DNA of 64,000 nucleotides from Achatina immaculata (Eukaryota > Mollusca > Gastropoda > Stylommatophora > Achatinidae). The notes below the pieces were generated by a model. The model ran no database searches. It worked only from the letters and a program-made list of their open reading frames with translations, and was not told where the DNA came from. This document shows positions 22,368 through 34,599 of the stretch, piece by piece. The stretch lies in contig CM019699.1 in assembly GCA_009760885.1 (NCBI GenBank), positions 43,654,768 through 43,718,767 of the forward strand, given 5' to 3'. Position numbers and translations under genes: made by a program. Numbering within the stretch: position 1 is the stretch's first letter; each line of letters opens with the position of its first letter.

Positions 22368-22615
22368 CTTGATTAACACATCAGGCTGTTACTTGTTCAT
22401 GTGTATCTGTTAGATTAACACACCAGCCAGGTACTTGTTCATGTGTCTTTGTTAGATTAACACACCAGCCAGGTACTTGTTCATGTGTCTTTGTTAGATT
22501 AACACACCAGCCAAGTACTTGTTCATGTGTCTTTGTTAGATTAACACACCAGCCAAGTACTTGTTCATGTGTCTTTGTTAGATTAACACACCAGCCTGCT
22601 ACCTGTTCATTTGTC
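22368..22615. repeat. 42-bp minisatellite
   Basis: Five to six units of 42 bases (gattaacacaccagccaggt, acttgttcatgtgtctttgtta). Confidence 0.93.
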
Positions 22616-22619
22616 TCTT

Positions 22620-23690
22620 CGATGTAGAGTGGTTTGATGTGGGTTGTGGTTTGATGTAGGGAGTGGTTTGATGTGGGTTGTGGTTTGATGTAAATAATGC
22701 TTTGATGTAGGGAGTAGTTTGATATAGGAGTGGTTTGATGTAGGGGGTGGTTTGATGTAGAGAGTGGTTTGATGTAGGGAGTGGTTTGATGTAGTGAGTA
22801 GTTTGATATAGGGGTGGTTTGATGTAGGGGGTGGTTTCATGTAGGGGGTGGTTTGATACAGGGAGTAGTTTGATGTAGGGGTGGTTTGATGTAGGGGGTG
22901 GTTTGATGTAGGGGTGGTTTGATATAGGGAGTTTTTTGATGTAAGGGGTGGTTTGATGTAGAGGGTGGTTTGATATACTGGGTGGTTTGATGTAGGGGGT
23001 GGTCTGATATAGGGGATAGTTTGATGTAAGGGGTGGTTTGATGTAGGGGGTGGTTTGATGTAGGGGTTGGTTTGATGTAGGGGTGGTTTGATGTAAAGAG
23101 TGATTTGATGTAGGGGGTAGTTTGATGTATTGAGTTGTTTGATGTAGGGAGTGGTTTGATGTAATGAGTGGTTTGATGTAGGGAGTGGTTTTATGTAGAT
23201 TGTGGTTTGATGTAGGGAGTGGTTTGATGTAGGGGTGGTTTGATGTAGGGGGTGGTTTGATATATTGAGTGGTTCGATGTAGGGGGTAGTTTGGTGTAGG
23301 GAGTGGTTTGATATATGGAGTGGTTTGATATAGGGAGTGATTTGATGTAGGGGGTTGTTTGATATAGGGAGTAGTTTGATGTATTGAGTAGTTTGATGTA
23401 GAGAGTGGTTTGATGTAATGAGTGGTTTGATGTATGGGTGGTTTGATGTAGGGAGTGGTTTGATGTAGTTAGTAGTTTGATGTAGGGAGTGGTTTGATGT
23501 AGAGGTGGTTTGATGTAGGGGTTGGTTTGATATATGGAGTGGTTTGATGTAGGGGGTATTTTGATGTAGGGAGTGGTTTGATTTTGGGAGTAGTTTGATG
23601 TATTGAGTGGTTTGATGTAGGGAGTGGTTTGATGTAGGTAGTGGTTTGATGTAGGGAGTGATTTGATGTAGGGAGTGGTTTTCTAAAGGG
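22620..23690. repeat. 16/17-bp minisatellite (tagggagtggtttgatg)
   Basis: About 63 units mixing 16- and 17-base lengths, GT-rich on the plus strand. The 371-codon minus frame (HQTTPYIKPLPTSN) is an artefact. Confidence 0.95.
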
Positions 23691-23840
23691 AATGGTCTTA
23701 GCCTGATAAAATCTGAACTCAATCACAGATGAAGAATGACTTCCAGAATTTGTCACAATGACCGCTTAGATGTTTGACAGCCTTCCCTGATATACAAACA
23801 TTTGTTTCGGACAACCTGCAACCCCATGGTCTGCTAGATA
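23691..23840. other. Short unique spacer
   Basis: Nothing recognised. Confidence 0.5.
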
Positions 23841-23844
23841 AGTG

Positions 23845-24480
23845 GCGGATTACAGTGTCTTTATCCGCACTTCTGTGTAGTTGATTACAGTGTCTTTATC
23901 TGCACTTGTGTGTAGTTGATTACAGTGTCTTTATCTGCACTTGTGTGTAGTTGATTACAGTGTCTTTATCTGCACTTGTGTGTAGTTGATTACAGTGTCT
24001 TTATCTGCACTTGTGTGTAGTTGATTACAGTGTCTTTATCTGCACTTGTGTGTAGTTGATTACAGTGTCTTTGTCTGCACTTGTGTGTAGTTGATTACTG
24101 TGTCTTTATCTGCACTTGTGTGTAGTTGATTATAGTGTCTTTATCTGCACTTGTGTGTAGTTGATTACAGTGTCTTTATCTGCATTTCTGTGTAGTTGAT
24201 TACTGTGTCTTTGCCCTGACTTCTGTGTAGTGAATTACTGTGTCTTTGACTGCACTTTTGTGCACTAGATTACTGTGTCTTTGACTGCACTTTTGTGCAC
24301 TAGATTACTGTGTCTTTGACTGCACTTTTGTGCACTAGATTACTGTGTCTTTCACTGCACTTTTGTGCACTAGATTACTGTGTCTTTCACTGCACTTCTT
24401 CATAGTGGATTACTGTGTCTTTGACTGCACTTCTGTGCACTAGATTACTGTGTCTTTGCTTGGATTTCCGCGTAGTGGAG
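23845..24480. repeat. 35-bp superarray, 'cagtgtctttatctgcactt' subfamily
   Basis: About 18 units. A first block is near-uniform (gattacagtgtctttatctg + cacttgtgtgtagtt); from 24225 a variant with 'gactgcacttttgtgcacta' appears. Same 35-base period and alignable gattactgtg...ctgca...tgtagt core as the next block. Confidence 0.93.
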
Positions 24481-26580
24481 TACTGTGGCTCTGGATCCTA
24501 CACCGCGTATTAAATTACTGTGGTTTTAACTGCATAGCCATATAGTAGATTACCATAGTTTCGGCTACATAGCCCTGTAGTAGATAACTGTGGATTTTAC
24601 TGTATACCCGAGTAGTAGATTATTGTGGTTTTGACTGTATAGCCTTGAGGTAGATTACTGTGGTTTTGACTGCATAGTCTTGTAGTAGATTAATGTGGTT
24701 TTGACTGCATAGCTGAGTAGTTGACTGCTATGGTTTTTAATTGCATAGCCGTAAGGTAGATTGCTGTTGTTTTGTCTGCATAACAATGTTGTAGATTATT
24801 GTGATTTTGACTGCACAGCTGTATAGTAGATTACTGTAGTTTGGCTGCAAAGTCTTGTAGTAGATTACTGTAGTTTTGATTGAATAGCCACATAGTAGAT
24901 TACCAAGGTTTGGCTGCAAAACGGTGTAGTAGATTTTCATGGTTTTGACTGCATAGCCCTGTAGTAGATTACCATGGTTTTGAATTCATCGTCCTGTAGT
25001 AGATTATCATGATTTTGACTGCATAGCCGTGTAGTAGATTATCATGGTTTTGACTGCATAGCCCTGTAGTAGATTATCATGGTTTTGACTGCATAACCTT
25101 GTAGTAGATTACTATAGTTTTGACTGCATAGCCTTGTAGTAGATTGCTATAGTTTTGACTGCATAGCCTTGTAGCAGATTATCATGGTTTAGACTGCATA
25201 GCCTAATAGTAGATTATCATGGTTTAGACTGCATAGCCTAATAGTAGATTATCATGGTTTAGACAGCATAGCCTAATAGTAGATTATCATGGTTTTGACT
25301 GCATAGCCTAATAGTAGATTATCATGGTTTAGACTGCATAGCCTTGTAGTAGATTATCATGGTTTTGACTGCAGTGCCTTGTAGTAGAATACTATAGTCT
25401 TGACTGCAAAGTCTTGTAGTAGATTATCATGGTTTTGACTGCATAGCCGTGTAGTAGATTATCATGGTTTTGACTGTAAAGCCTAGTAGTAGATTATCAT
25501 GGTTTAGACTGCATAGCCTAATAGAAGATTATCATGGTTTTGACAGCATAGCCTTGTAGTAGATTATCATGGTTTAGACTGCATAGCCTAATAGTAGATT
25601 ATCATGGTTTTGACTGCATAGCCTTGTAGCAGATTATCATGGTTTAGACTGCATAGCCTAATAGTAGATTATCATGGTTTAGACTGCATAGCCTAATAGT
25701 AGATTATCATGGTTTAGACAGCATAGCCTAATAGTAGATTATCATGGTTTTGACTGCATAGCCTAATAGTAGATTATCATGGTTTAGACTGCATAGCCTT
25801 GTAGTAGATTATCATGGTTTTGACTGCAGTGCCTTGTAGTAGAATACTATAGTCTTGACTGCAAAGTCTTGTAGTAGATTATCATGGTTTTGACTGCATA
25901 GCCGTGTAGTAGATTATCATGGTTTTGACTGTAAAGCCTAGTAGTAGATTATCATGGTTTAGACTGCATAGCCTAATAGAAGATTATCATGGTTTTGACA
26001 GCATAGCCTTGTAGTAGATTATCATGGTTTAGACTGCATAGCCTAATAGTAGATTATCATGGTTTTGACTGCATAGCCTTGTAATAGATTATCATGGTTT
26101 TGACTGCATAGTCTAGTAGTAGATTATCATGGTTTTGACTGCATAGCCTTGTAGTAGATTATCATGTTTGTGACTGCATAGCCGTGTAGTAGATTATAAT
26201 GTTTTTTAATGCATAGCCTTGTAGTAGATTATCATGGTTTTGACCGCTTAACCGTGTAGTAGATTATCATGGTTGTGACTGCATAGCCTTGTAGTAGATT
26301 ATCATAGTTTTGACTGCATAGCCTTGTAGTAGATTATCATGGTTTTGACTGCATAACTTTGTACTAGATTACTGTGGTTTTGACTGCATAGACTTGTAGT
26401 AGATTATCATGGTTTTGACTGCATAGCATTGTAGTAGATTACTGTGGTTTTGACTGCATAGCCGTATAGTAGATTATCATGGTTTTGACTATATAGCCTT
26501 ATGGTAGGTTACTGTTGTTTTGACTGCGTAGCCTTATAGAAGATTACTGTAGTTTTGACAACATAGCTGTATAGTATAGG
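24481..26580. repeat. 35-bp superarray, 'gattatcatggttttgactg' subfamily
   Basis: About 60 units of gtagattatcatggttttga + ctgcatagccttgta. The left third is diverged (gattactgtgg, gattaccatag) and connects it to the preceding subfamily. A segment from about 25160 is repeated at an offset of 455 bases (13 units), sharing its marker units (gtagcagatt at 25171 and 25626, cagtgccttgtagtagaatac). Confidence 0.95.
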
Positions 26581-26619
26581 TCCGTCTTTACTTCTACTGA
26601 TTTTTCCATCAAATTGTCT

Positions 26620-26620
26620 C

Positions 26621-26655
<35 letters not shown>
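26620..26655. repeat. (AT)n microsatellite
   Basis: About 16 uninterrupted at dinucleotides immediately before the tail of LINE A copy 3. Confidence 0.95.
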
Positions 26656-26657
<2 letters not shown>

Positions 26658-26867
26658 CAATTCATCATCATCATATGCCTTGCCGACTGGCGTAGGCTAT
26701 TATGCTTCTCCAGAGTTAACGATCCTTCATGCAGGCAATCAGTTCAGTTGGTGATCTCCTCTCACACCATCCCGTCAGACTGTCCAGTATCATTTCTCTT
26801 GGTCTTCCTCTTGATTTTCTACCTTCTATTTTTCCTGTTGTTATAATATTTTCAATGCCCCCTCTTC

Positions 26868-28368
26868 TCATTGCATGTCATATGAAAGTACAATGTCTTC
26901 TCTTATCTTTTTTACAAGATTTTTTGTCTCTCCAGCTCTTCTCGTACATTCTTTATTAGTTATTTTTGCTGTCCAGGGGATTCGCAACATTCTTCTAATA
27001 AACCACATTTCTGCTGCTTCCAATGATTTTTTGCAGACTTGCCTATTGTCCATGATTCATTTCTATATAACAAGATAGGTTCAATATAATATTTTAGGAC
27101 TCGTTTTCTAACATTCATTGATAAAGATGTGTTAACTAATATGTTTATCCTTCTCTTAAATGTAGTCTTTGCTTGGCCTATTCTGTTCTTAATTTCTGTT
27201 CTGCATTTCCCATCTGAAGTTATTACTGCTGCAAGGTATTTGAATTTCTGCACCTGTTTTAGAATAGTTCCGTTTAATTTTATACTGCATGCTGGTGGAT
27301 TCTGTTTCTTAGATATAACCATAGTCTCTGTCTTTTTGATGTTAAAAGTAAGGCCTTTCTGTTCACTTTCTTTGGCGACTTTATCCAAGAGATTTTGCAA
27401 GTCCTGTTGGTTCTCATCTATCAGTACTGTGTCGTCAGCATACCGAAGGTTGTTAATTTTGTATCCTCCAATTTTTATGCCTGGTTCTGTGATGATCGTT
27501 CTTAGAATATTCTCAATGTACAGAGAAAAAAGTTCTGGAGGTAGTACACATCCATGTCGCACCCCTTGTTTTATAGGTTGATATTTTCCAATTCTATTTT
27601 CAACTCGAACTGTTGCTTCTTGCTGCCAGTATAGATGTTTTACAATCCTCAGGTCTTTGCCGTCTATATTGATGTCTTCAAGCATTTTAATAATTTCATT
27701 ATGTTTCACCTTGTCGAATGCCTTGGTGTAATCAATGAAGCATAAGTAGAGATCTTTCTGTACTTCTAAAGCTCTTTCTGTTAGTGTTCGTAAAGCATAA
27801 AAGCATAAATGGCATTGTGTGTTCCCTTTCCTTCAACAAATCCAAACTGTTCGTCTGCTATTTCCATTTTTATCTTTTTCCTTGTTCTTCTCATAATGAT
27901 TCTCAGAAGTAGCTTCCTTATGTGACGTGAGAGGCTGATAGTCTGGTGGTCATCACATTCCTTTGCACCTGGTTTCTTTGGTAGTGCTATAAACGCGGAT
28001 TTAAGCAGGTCACTGGGCATATAACCACTGTTGTAAATGTCATTCAGTAACTTGGTTATTATTTGTATTCCTATCTCCTCTAGCGCCTCTATTTCTTCTA
28101 TTGTTATATTATCAGGCCCAGTTGCTTTTCCTTTCTTCATGTGTTTGATGGCATCTATGATTTCATCTTCACGTATTGGTGGTCCATCACAGTTTTCAGT
28201 GTTTGGTGTTAATTCTGGTCTTTCTCCTCCATATAGCTCACCGATGTACTCTGTCCACCTGTCCACAAAGTCTTCTTTTCTCATTAACATTTTACCTTCT
28301 TTTGATTTCAGGCATCCTGTGGTATGTTTTGTCTTCCTGCCCGTGAGTTCACTAATTCGTCTGTGCAT
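26868..28368 (-). pseudogene. LINE A RT domain, broken
   Basis: Pieces 27781-28368 ([22 protein letters not shown]), 26960-27709 ([32 protein letters not shown]) and 26868-27053 ([18 protein letters not shown]) lie in different frames. An inserted duplicated 'aaagcat' near 27797-27809 breaks the frame before motif A. The conserved Gln of RQGC is His, and LSP is LPP. Not functional. Confidence 0.9.
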
Positions 28369-28759
28369 GTTTTTGCTGTCTTTATTATGAGAGTCTCTTT
28401 AACAGTTTGGTGGATAGAATCTCTTAACATTGCCCATTATTCACATATACTATTTATCTTTGCTATTGCATTGTATCTATTTGTTATAATAACTTTGTAT
28501 TGTTCTCGCAGTTCTTGGTAGTTTTTAAGGAGTTCTGTATTCAGTTTGATGTTTCTCACTTTTCTGCATGCTTTCTTTACTTTATTCCAACTTTTCCACA
28601 GAGTGGATCATGGTCACTATTGCAGTCAGCTCCTGGCATGGTTTTTGTTGTCAGTAATGCAATTCGGAATCATTAGTTGACTAATACGTAGTCTATCTGG
28701 TTAAAAGTCTTTTTGTCTAGGCTGCACCACGTTGCCAGTCTTCGAGGATGTTGTTTAAA

Positions 28760-29360
28760 CTAGGTTTTTCCTACAACCATGCTGTGTATTCTTGCCCATT
28801 CAATTAATTTATAACCTCTGTCATTCCTCTCACCCAGTCCATAGTCACCAACGATGTTTGAAGTTCTTCCTTTACCAACTTTGGCATTAAAATCTCCCAT
28901 GACTATGGTAACTTCATGTGACTTTGTGTGTTTTGGGGCTGTCTCTATGTCATTATAAAATATCTGTACATCTTCTTCAGAACTTTCAGATGTTGGAGCG
29001 TACACTTGTATAATATTTATGGTTATTGGTTGTCCTTTCAGTTGGGCTAGCAGGACTCGGTCCGAGATGTTCAAATAACCTACAATTGTCCTTGCTGTTT
29101 GTTCGTCAAATATTATTCCTACTCCTCGTTCATGTTTCTCACTTCCTGAATATATTATTGTATATTTATCAGAGTTTATCTTCCCTGCACCTGTCCATCT
29201 AACTTCACTCATTCATAATATGTTGATCTTCATCCTTTCCATTTCCATCTTTACATTTTCTAATTTTCCAGCCTGGAATAAAGTTCTAACATTCCATATT
29301 GCTATTTTGAACTTGTTAGTTTTGCCACCAGTAGCTTGATGACGATCTGGCCTCACCTGT
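28760..29360 (-). pseudogene. LINE A apurinic-type endonuclease domain, broken
   Basis: The N-terminal piece has FKIAIWNVRTLFQAGKLEN (first strand with the active-site Asn). After an in-frame TGA comes MSEVRWTGAG, then GVGIIFDEQ near residue 30, VYAPT at 70-74 and the catalytic MGDFNAKVG at 105-113 of the 28760-29212 piece. The TGA at 29213-29215 stands where related proteins have Gly. A frameshift after 28760 separates it from the terminal SDH motif near 28610. The family nicks DNA to prime reverse transcription. Confidence 0.9.
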
Positions 29361-29395
29361 CGCTCGTGAGCTGCCCTACCGGACGAGGCTGTTCC

Positions 29396-30055
29396 AGAGA
29401 CGACTTCTATCACCAACTACAACAAATCATCAACAAAGTCCCTAAACACGACATCCTAATTGCTATGGGGGACTTCAATGCTAAGGTAGGGAAGGATAAT
29501 ACCGACGTTGAAAAAGTGATGGGGAAAGAAGGAATTGACATGGTTAATCAGAATGGAGAAAGATTAATTGAAATATGTCTAACAGAGGGCATGGTCATTG
29601 GAGGCACAATATTCCCACACAAAGAGATACATAAAACAACGTGGATATCTCCAGATGATAGAACTAGAAACCAGATAGACCATTTTTGTATTAGAAAGCA
29701 ATACAGAACATCTCTCATGGATGTAAGGGCTTATAGGGGTGCAGATGTCAACAGTGATCACAACCTGTGCATAGGGAAAATAAAACTAAAATTGAAAAGT
29801 CAACACAAGAAATCAGTACACAGAAAGATAAACATCCACAGCCTACAAGAAGAAAATACTAACATTAATTTCAATCAGGAACTTGCCAATCATTCCAAAA
29901 CACCCAGTGAAGTTGAGGAGATAGGTATAGATGAGTTATGGAATTCTTACAGCACAGCCATAATCACAGCAGCAAAAGTAAGCGCTGGATTGGAAAAACC
30001 AAATAGAAAAGCATGGATATCAGATAAAACATGGAAGTATATACATGAAAGATGA
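29396..30055 (+). pseudogene. LINE B endonuclease (C-terminal two thirds) and linker
   Basis: From DDFYHQLQQIINKVPKHD the frame contains MGDFNAKVG, TTWISPD, NQIDHFCI and GADVNSDHNL, i.e. the catalytic Asp/Asn, the DxT-type and the final SDH motifs of apurinic-type endonucleases. An open frame begins at 29336 but its first about 20 residues come from the adjacent element. It ends at TGA 30053-30055. The RT part follows 15 bases later in the same frame, so one nonsense codon splits the polyprotein. Confidence 0.9.
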
Positions 30056-30070
30056 GTAGTCAAATTAAAC

Positions 30071-31948
30071 ATGTTGAATGCAAAAGCAGATCATGAAAGA
30101 GATTCGGCAAAAGCAAAATACAAAGACATAGACAAGAAAGTAAAAAGTTCAGCTAGAAGGGATAAAAGAGAATACATAGACAATATGGCGAAAGAGGCAG
30201 AAAAAGCAGCAAAAACAGGAGACAGCAAAACTTTATATAACATACAAAAGAGGCTAACAGGTACTATTACATCTAAAGAAAGACCAATCCTTAGCAAAAC
30301 TGGAACACTATTAACATCAAATAAAGACCAAAAGCAAAGATGGGCTGAACACTTCCAAGAAATACTCAGTCGACCACACCCAAAAGAATTGCTAAACCTT
30401 GAAACTGACTTACCAGCCCCACAACTAAATGTCAACCTAGATGAAATTAAATTGCATGAAACTGAAACAGCAGTGAATTTAATGGCTAACAACAAAGCTG
30501 CAGGTGAAGATGAAATAACAGCCGAGATGCTAAAAGCTGTCAATAGTGACAACATGAGACAACTACAGAGAATGTTTAACAAGATTTGGAAAGAAGAAAA
30601 GGTCCCTTCTAATTGGAAGAGGGGAATCATTGTTAAAATACCAAAAAAGGGCAACCTTAATGACTGTAACAACTGGAGAGGAGTAACCTTAATATCAGTT
30701 GTGTCAAAAGTATTTTGCAAGGTCATTTTGAATAGACTCAAAGATATAGTGGATACTGCAATGAGAGAAGAACAAGCAGGATTTCGAAAAGGGAGAAGCT
30801 GTCTCGACCAGATATTTACTCTCAGAATAATACTTGAAGAACATATTGAAAAGCAGAAACCATTAATACTGAATTTCATAGATTTTAAGAAGGCATTTGA
30901 TAGCATACACAGAGATTCATTATGGAGAATTTTATGTCTATATGGAATACCATCTAAAATTGTCAACATCATTAAGGACTTATACAATGGATATGGTTGT
31001 GCAGTCAAGACAGAAGAAGGGATGAGTGAATGGTTCCAGATTGAAACAGGCGTGAAACAAGGATGTATACTGTCTCCTTTACTTTTTGGGATTACAATAG
31101 ACTTCATAATGACAAAATGCTGCACAGGTAACACAGGTATTGACTGGGTACATGGGACCCAACTAGAAGATCTTGATTTTGCTGATGACATAACTCTTAT
31201 CAGTAATAATGTGAATTGCATGCAAGAAAAAACAGATAGCCTATCTTCACTGGCTAGCAAAATAGGACTTGAAATTAACAAGGACAAAACAAAAATAATG
31301 AAAATTCCCATTAATCAAAATGGAAAAATACACATAGAAGGGACAGATATTGAAGAAGTCAATCAATTTGCATACCTTGGCAGCTACATAGACCAGGGTG
31401 GTGACACTAGAAAGGAAGTTAGGATCAGAATTGCAAAAGCAGCATCAATCTTCAAGAATCTTGAGAACATATGGAATTCAAAAGTTATAAGCACAAAAAC
31501 CAAGTTAAGACTATTCAATTCAAATGTAATATCCACCCTCATTTATGCATGCGAAAGCTGGAAAACAACTAAAGAAATAGAAAAGAAATTAGACTCTTTT
31601 GAAAACAAATGCCTAAGGAAAATACTCAGCATCAAGTGGAATGAATTCAAGAACAATGCAGAGATAAGACAGATGACTGAACAACAACCAGTCTCACGGG
31701 TGATCAGGAAAAGGAGATGGACATATGTTGGTCACTTGATGAGAAGAAATGATCAGAGAATCCCAAAACAAGCTATCAAGTGGAACACAACAGGCCGAAG
31801 AAAAAGGGGCAGACCGCGTGAAACTCTGAAGAGGACATTATTAAGAGAGGCCAAGTTAACAGGCATAAAATCCTTTGTTGAGGTTGAAAGACTCGCTGAA
31901 GACAGGAAAAATTGGCGAACTACTTTACGAGCCCTGTGTGACGTCTAA
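30071..31948 (+). CDS. LINE B reverse transcriptase, 625 codons, motifs intact
   Basis: RT of an APE-type LINE. NKAAGEDEI at 141-149, IPKKGNLNDCNNWRG at 190-204, QAGFRKGRSC near 235-244, FIDFKKAFD (motif A) at 269-277, KQGCILSP at 329-336, FADD (active site) at 370-373 and FAYLGSYID near 433-441. After the RT come IYACESWKTT near 491-500, WTYVGHLMRR near 550-559 and a basic GRRKRGRPRE stretch near 575-584, the typical C-terminal blocks. Same frame as the upstream endonuclease piece. All catalytic residues are present, so this copy is relatively young; it may have been active but for the 5' truncation and one stop. Confidence 0.93.
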   Translation: MLNAKADHERDSAKAKYKDIDKKVKSSARRDKREYIDNMAKEAEKAAKTGDSKTLYNIQKRLTGTITSKERPILSKTGTLLTSNKDQKQRWAEHFQEILSRPHPKELLNLETDLPAPQLNVNLDEIKLHETETAVNLMANNKAAGEDEITAEMLKAVNSDNMRQLQRMFNKIWKEEKVPSNWKRGIIVKIPKKGNLNDCNNWRGVTLISVVSKVFCKVILNRLKDIVDTAMREEQAGFRKGRSCLDQIFTLRIILEEHIEKQKPLILNFIDFKKAFDSIHRDSLWRILCLYGIPSKIVNIIKDLYNGYGCAVKTEEGMSEWFQIETGVKQGCILSPLLFGITIDFIMTKCCTGNTGIDWVHGTQLEDLDFADDITLISNNVNCMQEKTDSLSSLASKIGLEINKDKTKIMKIPINQNGKIHIEGTDIEEVNQFAYLGSYIDQGGDTRKEVRIRIAKAASIFKNLENIWNSKVISTKTKLRLFNSNVISTLIYACESWKTTKEIEKKLDSFENKCLRKILSIKWNEFKNNAEIRQMTEQQPVSRVIRKRRWTYVGHLMRRNDQRIPKQAIKWNTTGRRKRGRPRETLKRTLLREAKLTGIKSFVEVERLAEDRKNWRTTLRALCDV

Positions 31949-31975
31949 CGGCACGGGAAGAATATAAGATATAAG

Positions 31976-32345
31976 AGCCACCTACTACCCCACCTCGCTC
32001 TCTGAGTCTACCGCCAGTTGGTCCGCGCCTGCTTATTTGGGTAAATCCTTATTCACAGGGATCCTCCATATCTGGAGGACTTTCACCATCTGCCACCTGT
32101 GACGCGCTGGGTTGAGGGTGGTCGCCCCAGCTTTACCCAGTAAATATGATATTACTTGTGCCTTTTACCTCGACGAAGGCACACTGTTCTTCAGCGATTT
32201 CTGGTTTTATTTTGCCCCTGACTCTTCTCATGGCAATACCAGAGATACAGAGTAACATAACAAGTTGCACGTCATCAGTCTAGAAAACAGAGTAGCAAAT
32301 CATTTCTTCCAATCATATTTAGCCACTGTCTGGCCATTTCTCTTT
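31976..32345 (-). other. Possible 5' untranslated part of LINE A copy 3
   Basis: Higher-GC non-repetitive sequence directly after the LINE B tail. It includes a perfect 7-bp hairpin, tcctcca-tatc-tggagga (32062-32079). Because LINE B sits exactly at the 5' edge of LINE A copy 3, this could be the displaced upstream part of A. No other copy in the window confirms it. Confidence 0.3.
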
Positions 32346-32369
32346 CCTCGCCAACTACCATACTCTAAT

Positions 32370-33890
32370 GTATGAAAAATGTTAACAACCACACAGATAA
32401 TGAAAACATGTTAACAACCACACGCATAATGAAAAAATGTTAACAACCACACGGATAATGAAAAAATGTTAACAACCACACGGATAATGAAAAAATGTTA
32501 ACAACCACACGGATAATGAAAAATTGTTAACAACCATACACGGACAATGAGAAAATGTTAACAACCATACACGGATAATGAAAAATGTTAACAACCATAC
32601 ACGGATAATGAGAAAATGTTAACAACCATACACGGATAATGAGAAAATGTTAACAACCATACACGGATAATGAGAAAATGTTAACAACCATACACGGATA
32701 ATGAGAAAATGTTAACAATCATACACGGATAATGAGAAAATGTTAACAACCATACACGGATAATGAGAAAATGTTAACAACCATACACGGATAATGAGAA
32801 AATGTTAACAACCATACACGGATAATGAGAAAATGTTAACAACCATACAGGAAAATAGAGAAAATGTTAACAACCATACACGGATAATGAGAAAATGTTA
32901 ACAACCATACACGGATAATGAGAAAATGTTAACAACCATACACGGATAATGAGAAAATGTTAACAACCATACACGGATAATGAAAAATGTTAACAACCAT
33001 ACACGGATAATGAAAAATGTTAACAACCATACACGGATAATGAGAAAATGTTAACAACCATACACGGATAATGAGAAAATGTTAACAACCATACACGGAT
33101 AATGAGAAAATGTTAACAACCATACACGGATAATGAGAAAATGTTAACAACCATACACGGATAATGAGAAAATGTTAACAACCATACACGGATAATGAGA
33201 AAATGTTAACAACCATACACGGATAATGAGAAAATGTTAACAACCATACAGGAAAATAGAGAAAATGTTAACAACCATACACGGATAATGAGAAAATGTT
33301 AACAACCATACACGGATAATGAGAAAATGTTAACAACCATACACGGATAATGAGAAAATGTTAACAACCATACACGGATAATGAAAAATGTTAACAACCA
33401 TACACGGATAATGAAAAATGTTAACAACCATACACGGATAATGAGAAAATGTTAACAACCATACACGGATAATGAGAAAATGTTAACAACCATACACGGA
33501 TAATGAGAAAATGTTAACAACCATACACGGATAATGAGAAAATGTTAACAACCATACACGGATAATGAGAAAATGTTAACAACCATACAGGAAAATAGAG
33601 AAAATGTTAACAAACATGCAGATATAATGAGAAGATATTAAGAACCATACAGGAAAAAATGAGAAAATGTTAACAACAACACAGAAAAAATGAGAAAATG
33701 TTAACGTGCATACAGGGAAAAAAAAAAGAAAATGTTAACGTGCATACAGGGGGAAAAAACAGAAAATGTTAACTTTCATAGAGGAAAAATGAGAAAATGT
33801 TAAGAACCACACACAAATAATTGGAATATGTTAATAATTGTATTGGAAGACTTGGAAAATGTTAACAATCACATGCCTTAACACTGTGAG
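32370..33890. repeat. 31-bp minisatellite
   Basis: About 48 units of aaaatgttaacaaccataca + cggataatgag. An odd unit with 'caggaaaatagag' recurs at 32848, 33249 and 33588, showing duplicated segments. The left edge uses 'ccacacggataatg'; the right edge after 33610 decays. Confidence 0.95.
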
Positions 33891-33984
33891 GTTATAGTTT
33901 TTATGTCAAGATATTCTGACCTCCATTTCTTTTTTATGATGTTCTCCAGTTTTCCTAGTCAAGTTTGGCTAATATATATATTTA

Positions 33985-34590
33985 AGAGAACTACGAATGT
34001 AAGAGAAAATAAGGTAACTACAAGTTTAGGAGAAAATAAGAGAAATACGGGTATAGGAGAAAATAAGAGAACTACAGGTATGGGAGAAGATAAGAGAACT
34101 ACAGGTTTAGGAGAAAATAAGAGAACTACAGGTAAAGGACAAATAAGAGAACTACAGGTGTGGGAGAAGATAAGAGAACTACGGGTATAGGAGAAAATAA
34201 GAGAACTACGGGTATAGGGAAAATAAGAGAAATACGAGTAGATGAGAAAATAAGAGAACTACGGGTATAGGAGAAAATAAGAGAACTACGGGTATAGGAG
34301 AAAATAAGAGAACTACGGGTATAGGAGAAAATAAGAGAACTACAAGTATGGAATAAAATAAGAGAACTATTTGAGAAAATAGGAGACTTACAAGAAAATA
34401 AGATAAATGCGGTTATAGCAGAAAATAGGAGAAATACGTGTGTAGGAGAAAATAATTGGAACTACCGGTATGGGAGAAAATAAGATAACTAAGAGTATGG
34501 TAAAAAATAAGAAAACTACGTGCATGGGAGAAAATAAGAGAACTACGGGTATCAGAGACAATACGAGAGCTACTTGCATAGGAGAAAATA
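33985..34590. repeat. 27-bp minisatellite (gggtataggagaaaataagagaactac)
   Basis: About 22 units, purine-rich, with length variation and decay after 34340. Unrelated to the 27-bp array at 15.7 kb apart from purine richness. Confidence 0.92.
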
Positions 34591-34599
34591 GATGAGGTT

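Larger units (their letters stand above)
26662..29395 (-). mobile_element. LINE family A, copy 3, nearly complete coding region, degenerate
   Basis: Minus-strand copy whose (ATG)n tail is at 26662-26674. It extends through the RT and the apurinic-like endonuclease to the endonuclease start near 29300. Relative to copy 1 it lacks about 210 bases near 28390, just after the 'MHRRISEL' region, and carries several stops and frameshifts. At about 29395 it meets LINE B in opposite orientation. Its 5' untranslated part may resume at 31976. Confidence 0.92.
29396..31975 (+). mobile_element. LINE family B, near-intact, 5'-truncated
   Basis: Plus-strand non-LTR element that starts inside the endonuclease domain and ends with stop, cggcacggga and an aatataagatataag tail. 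A single TGA interrupts an otherwise continuous frame. The 5' edge abuts LINE A copy 3 head to head. I found no target-site duplication, so insertion into A, or a joint rearrangement, remain possible. Confidence 0.93.

Noticed and set aside
30091..31311. 406-codon minus-strand frame
   Set aside because: Antisense shadow of the LINE B reverse transcriptase.
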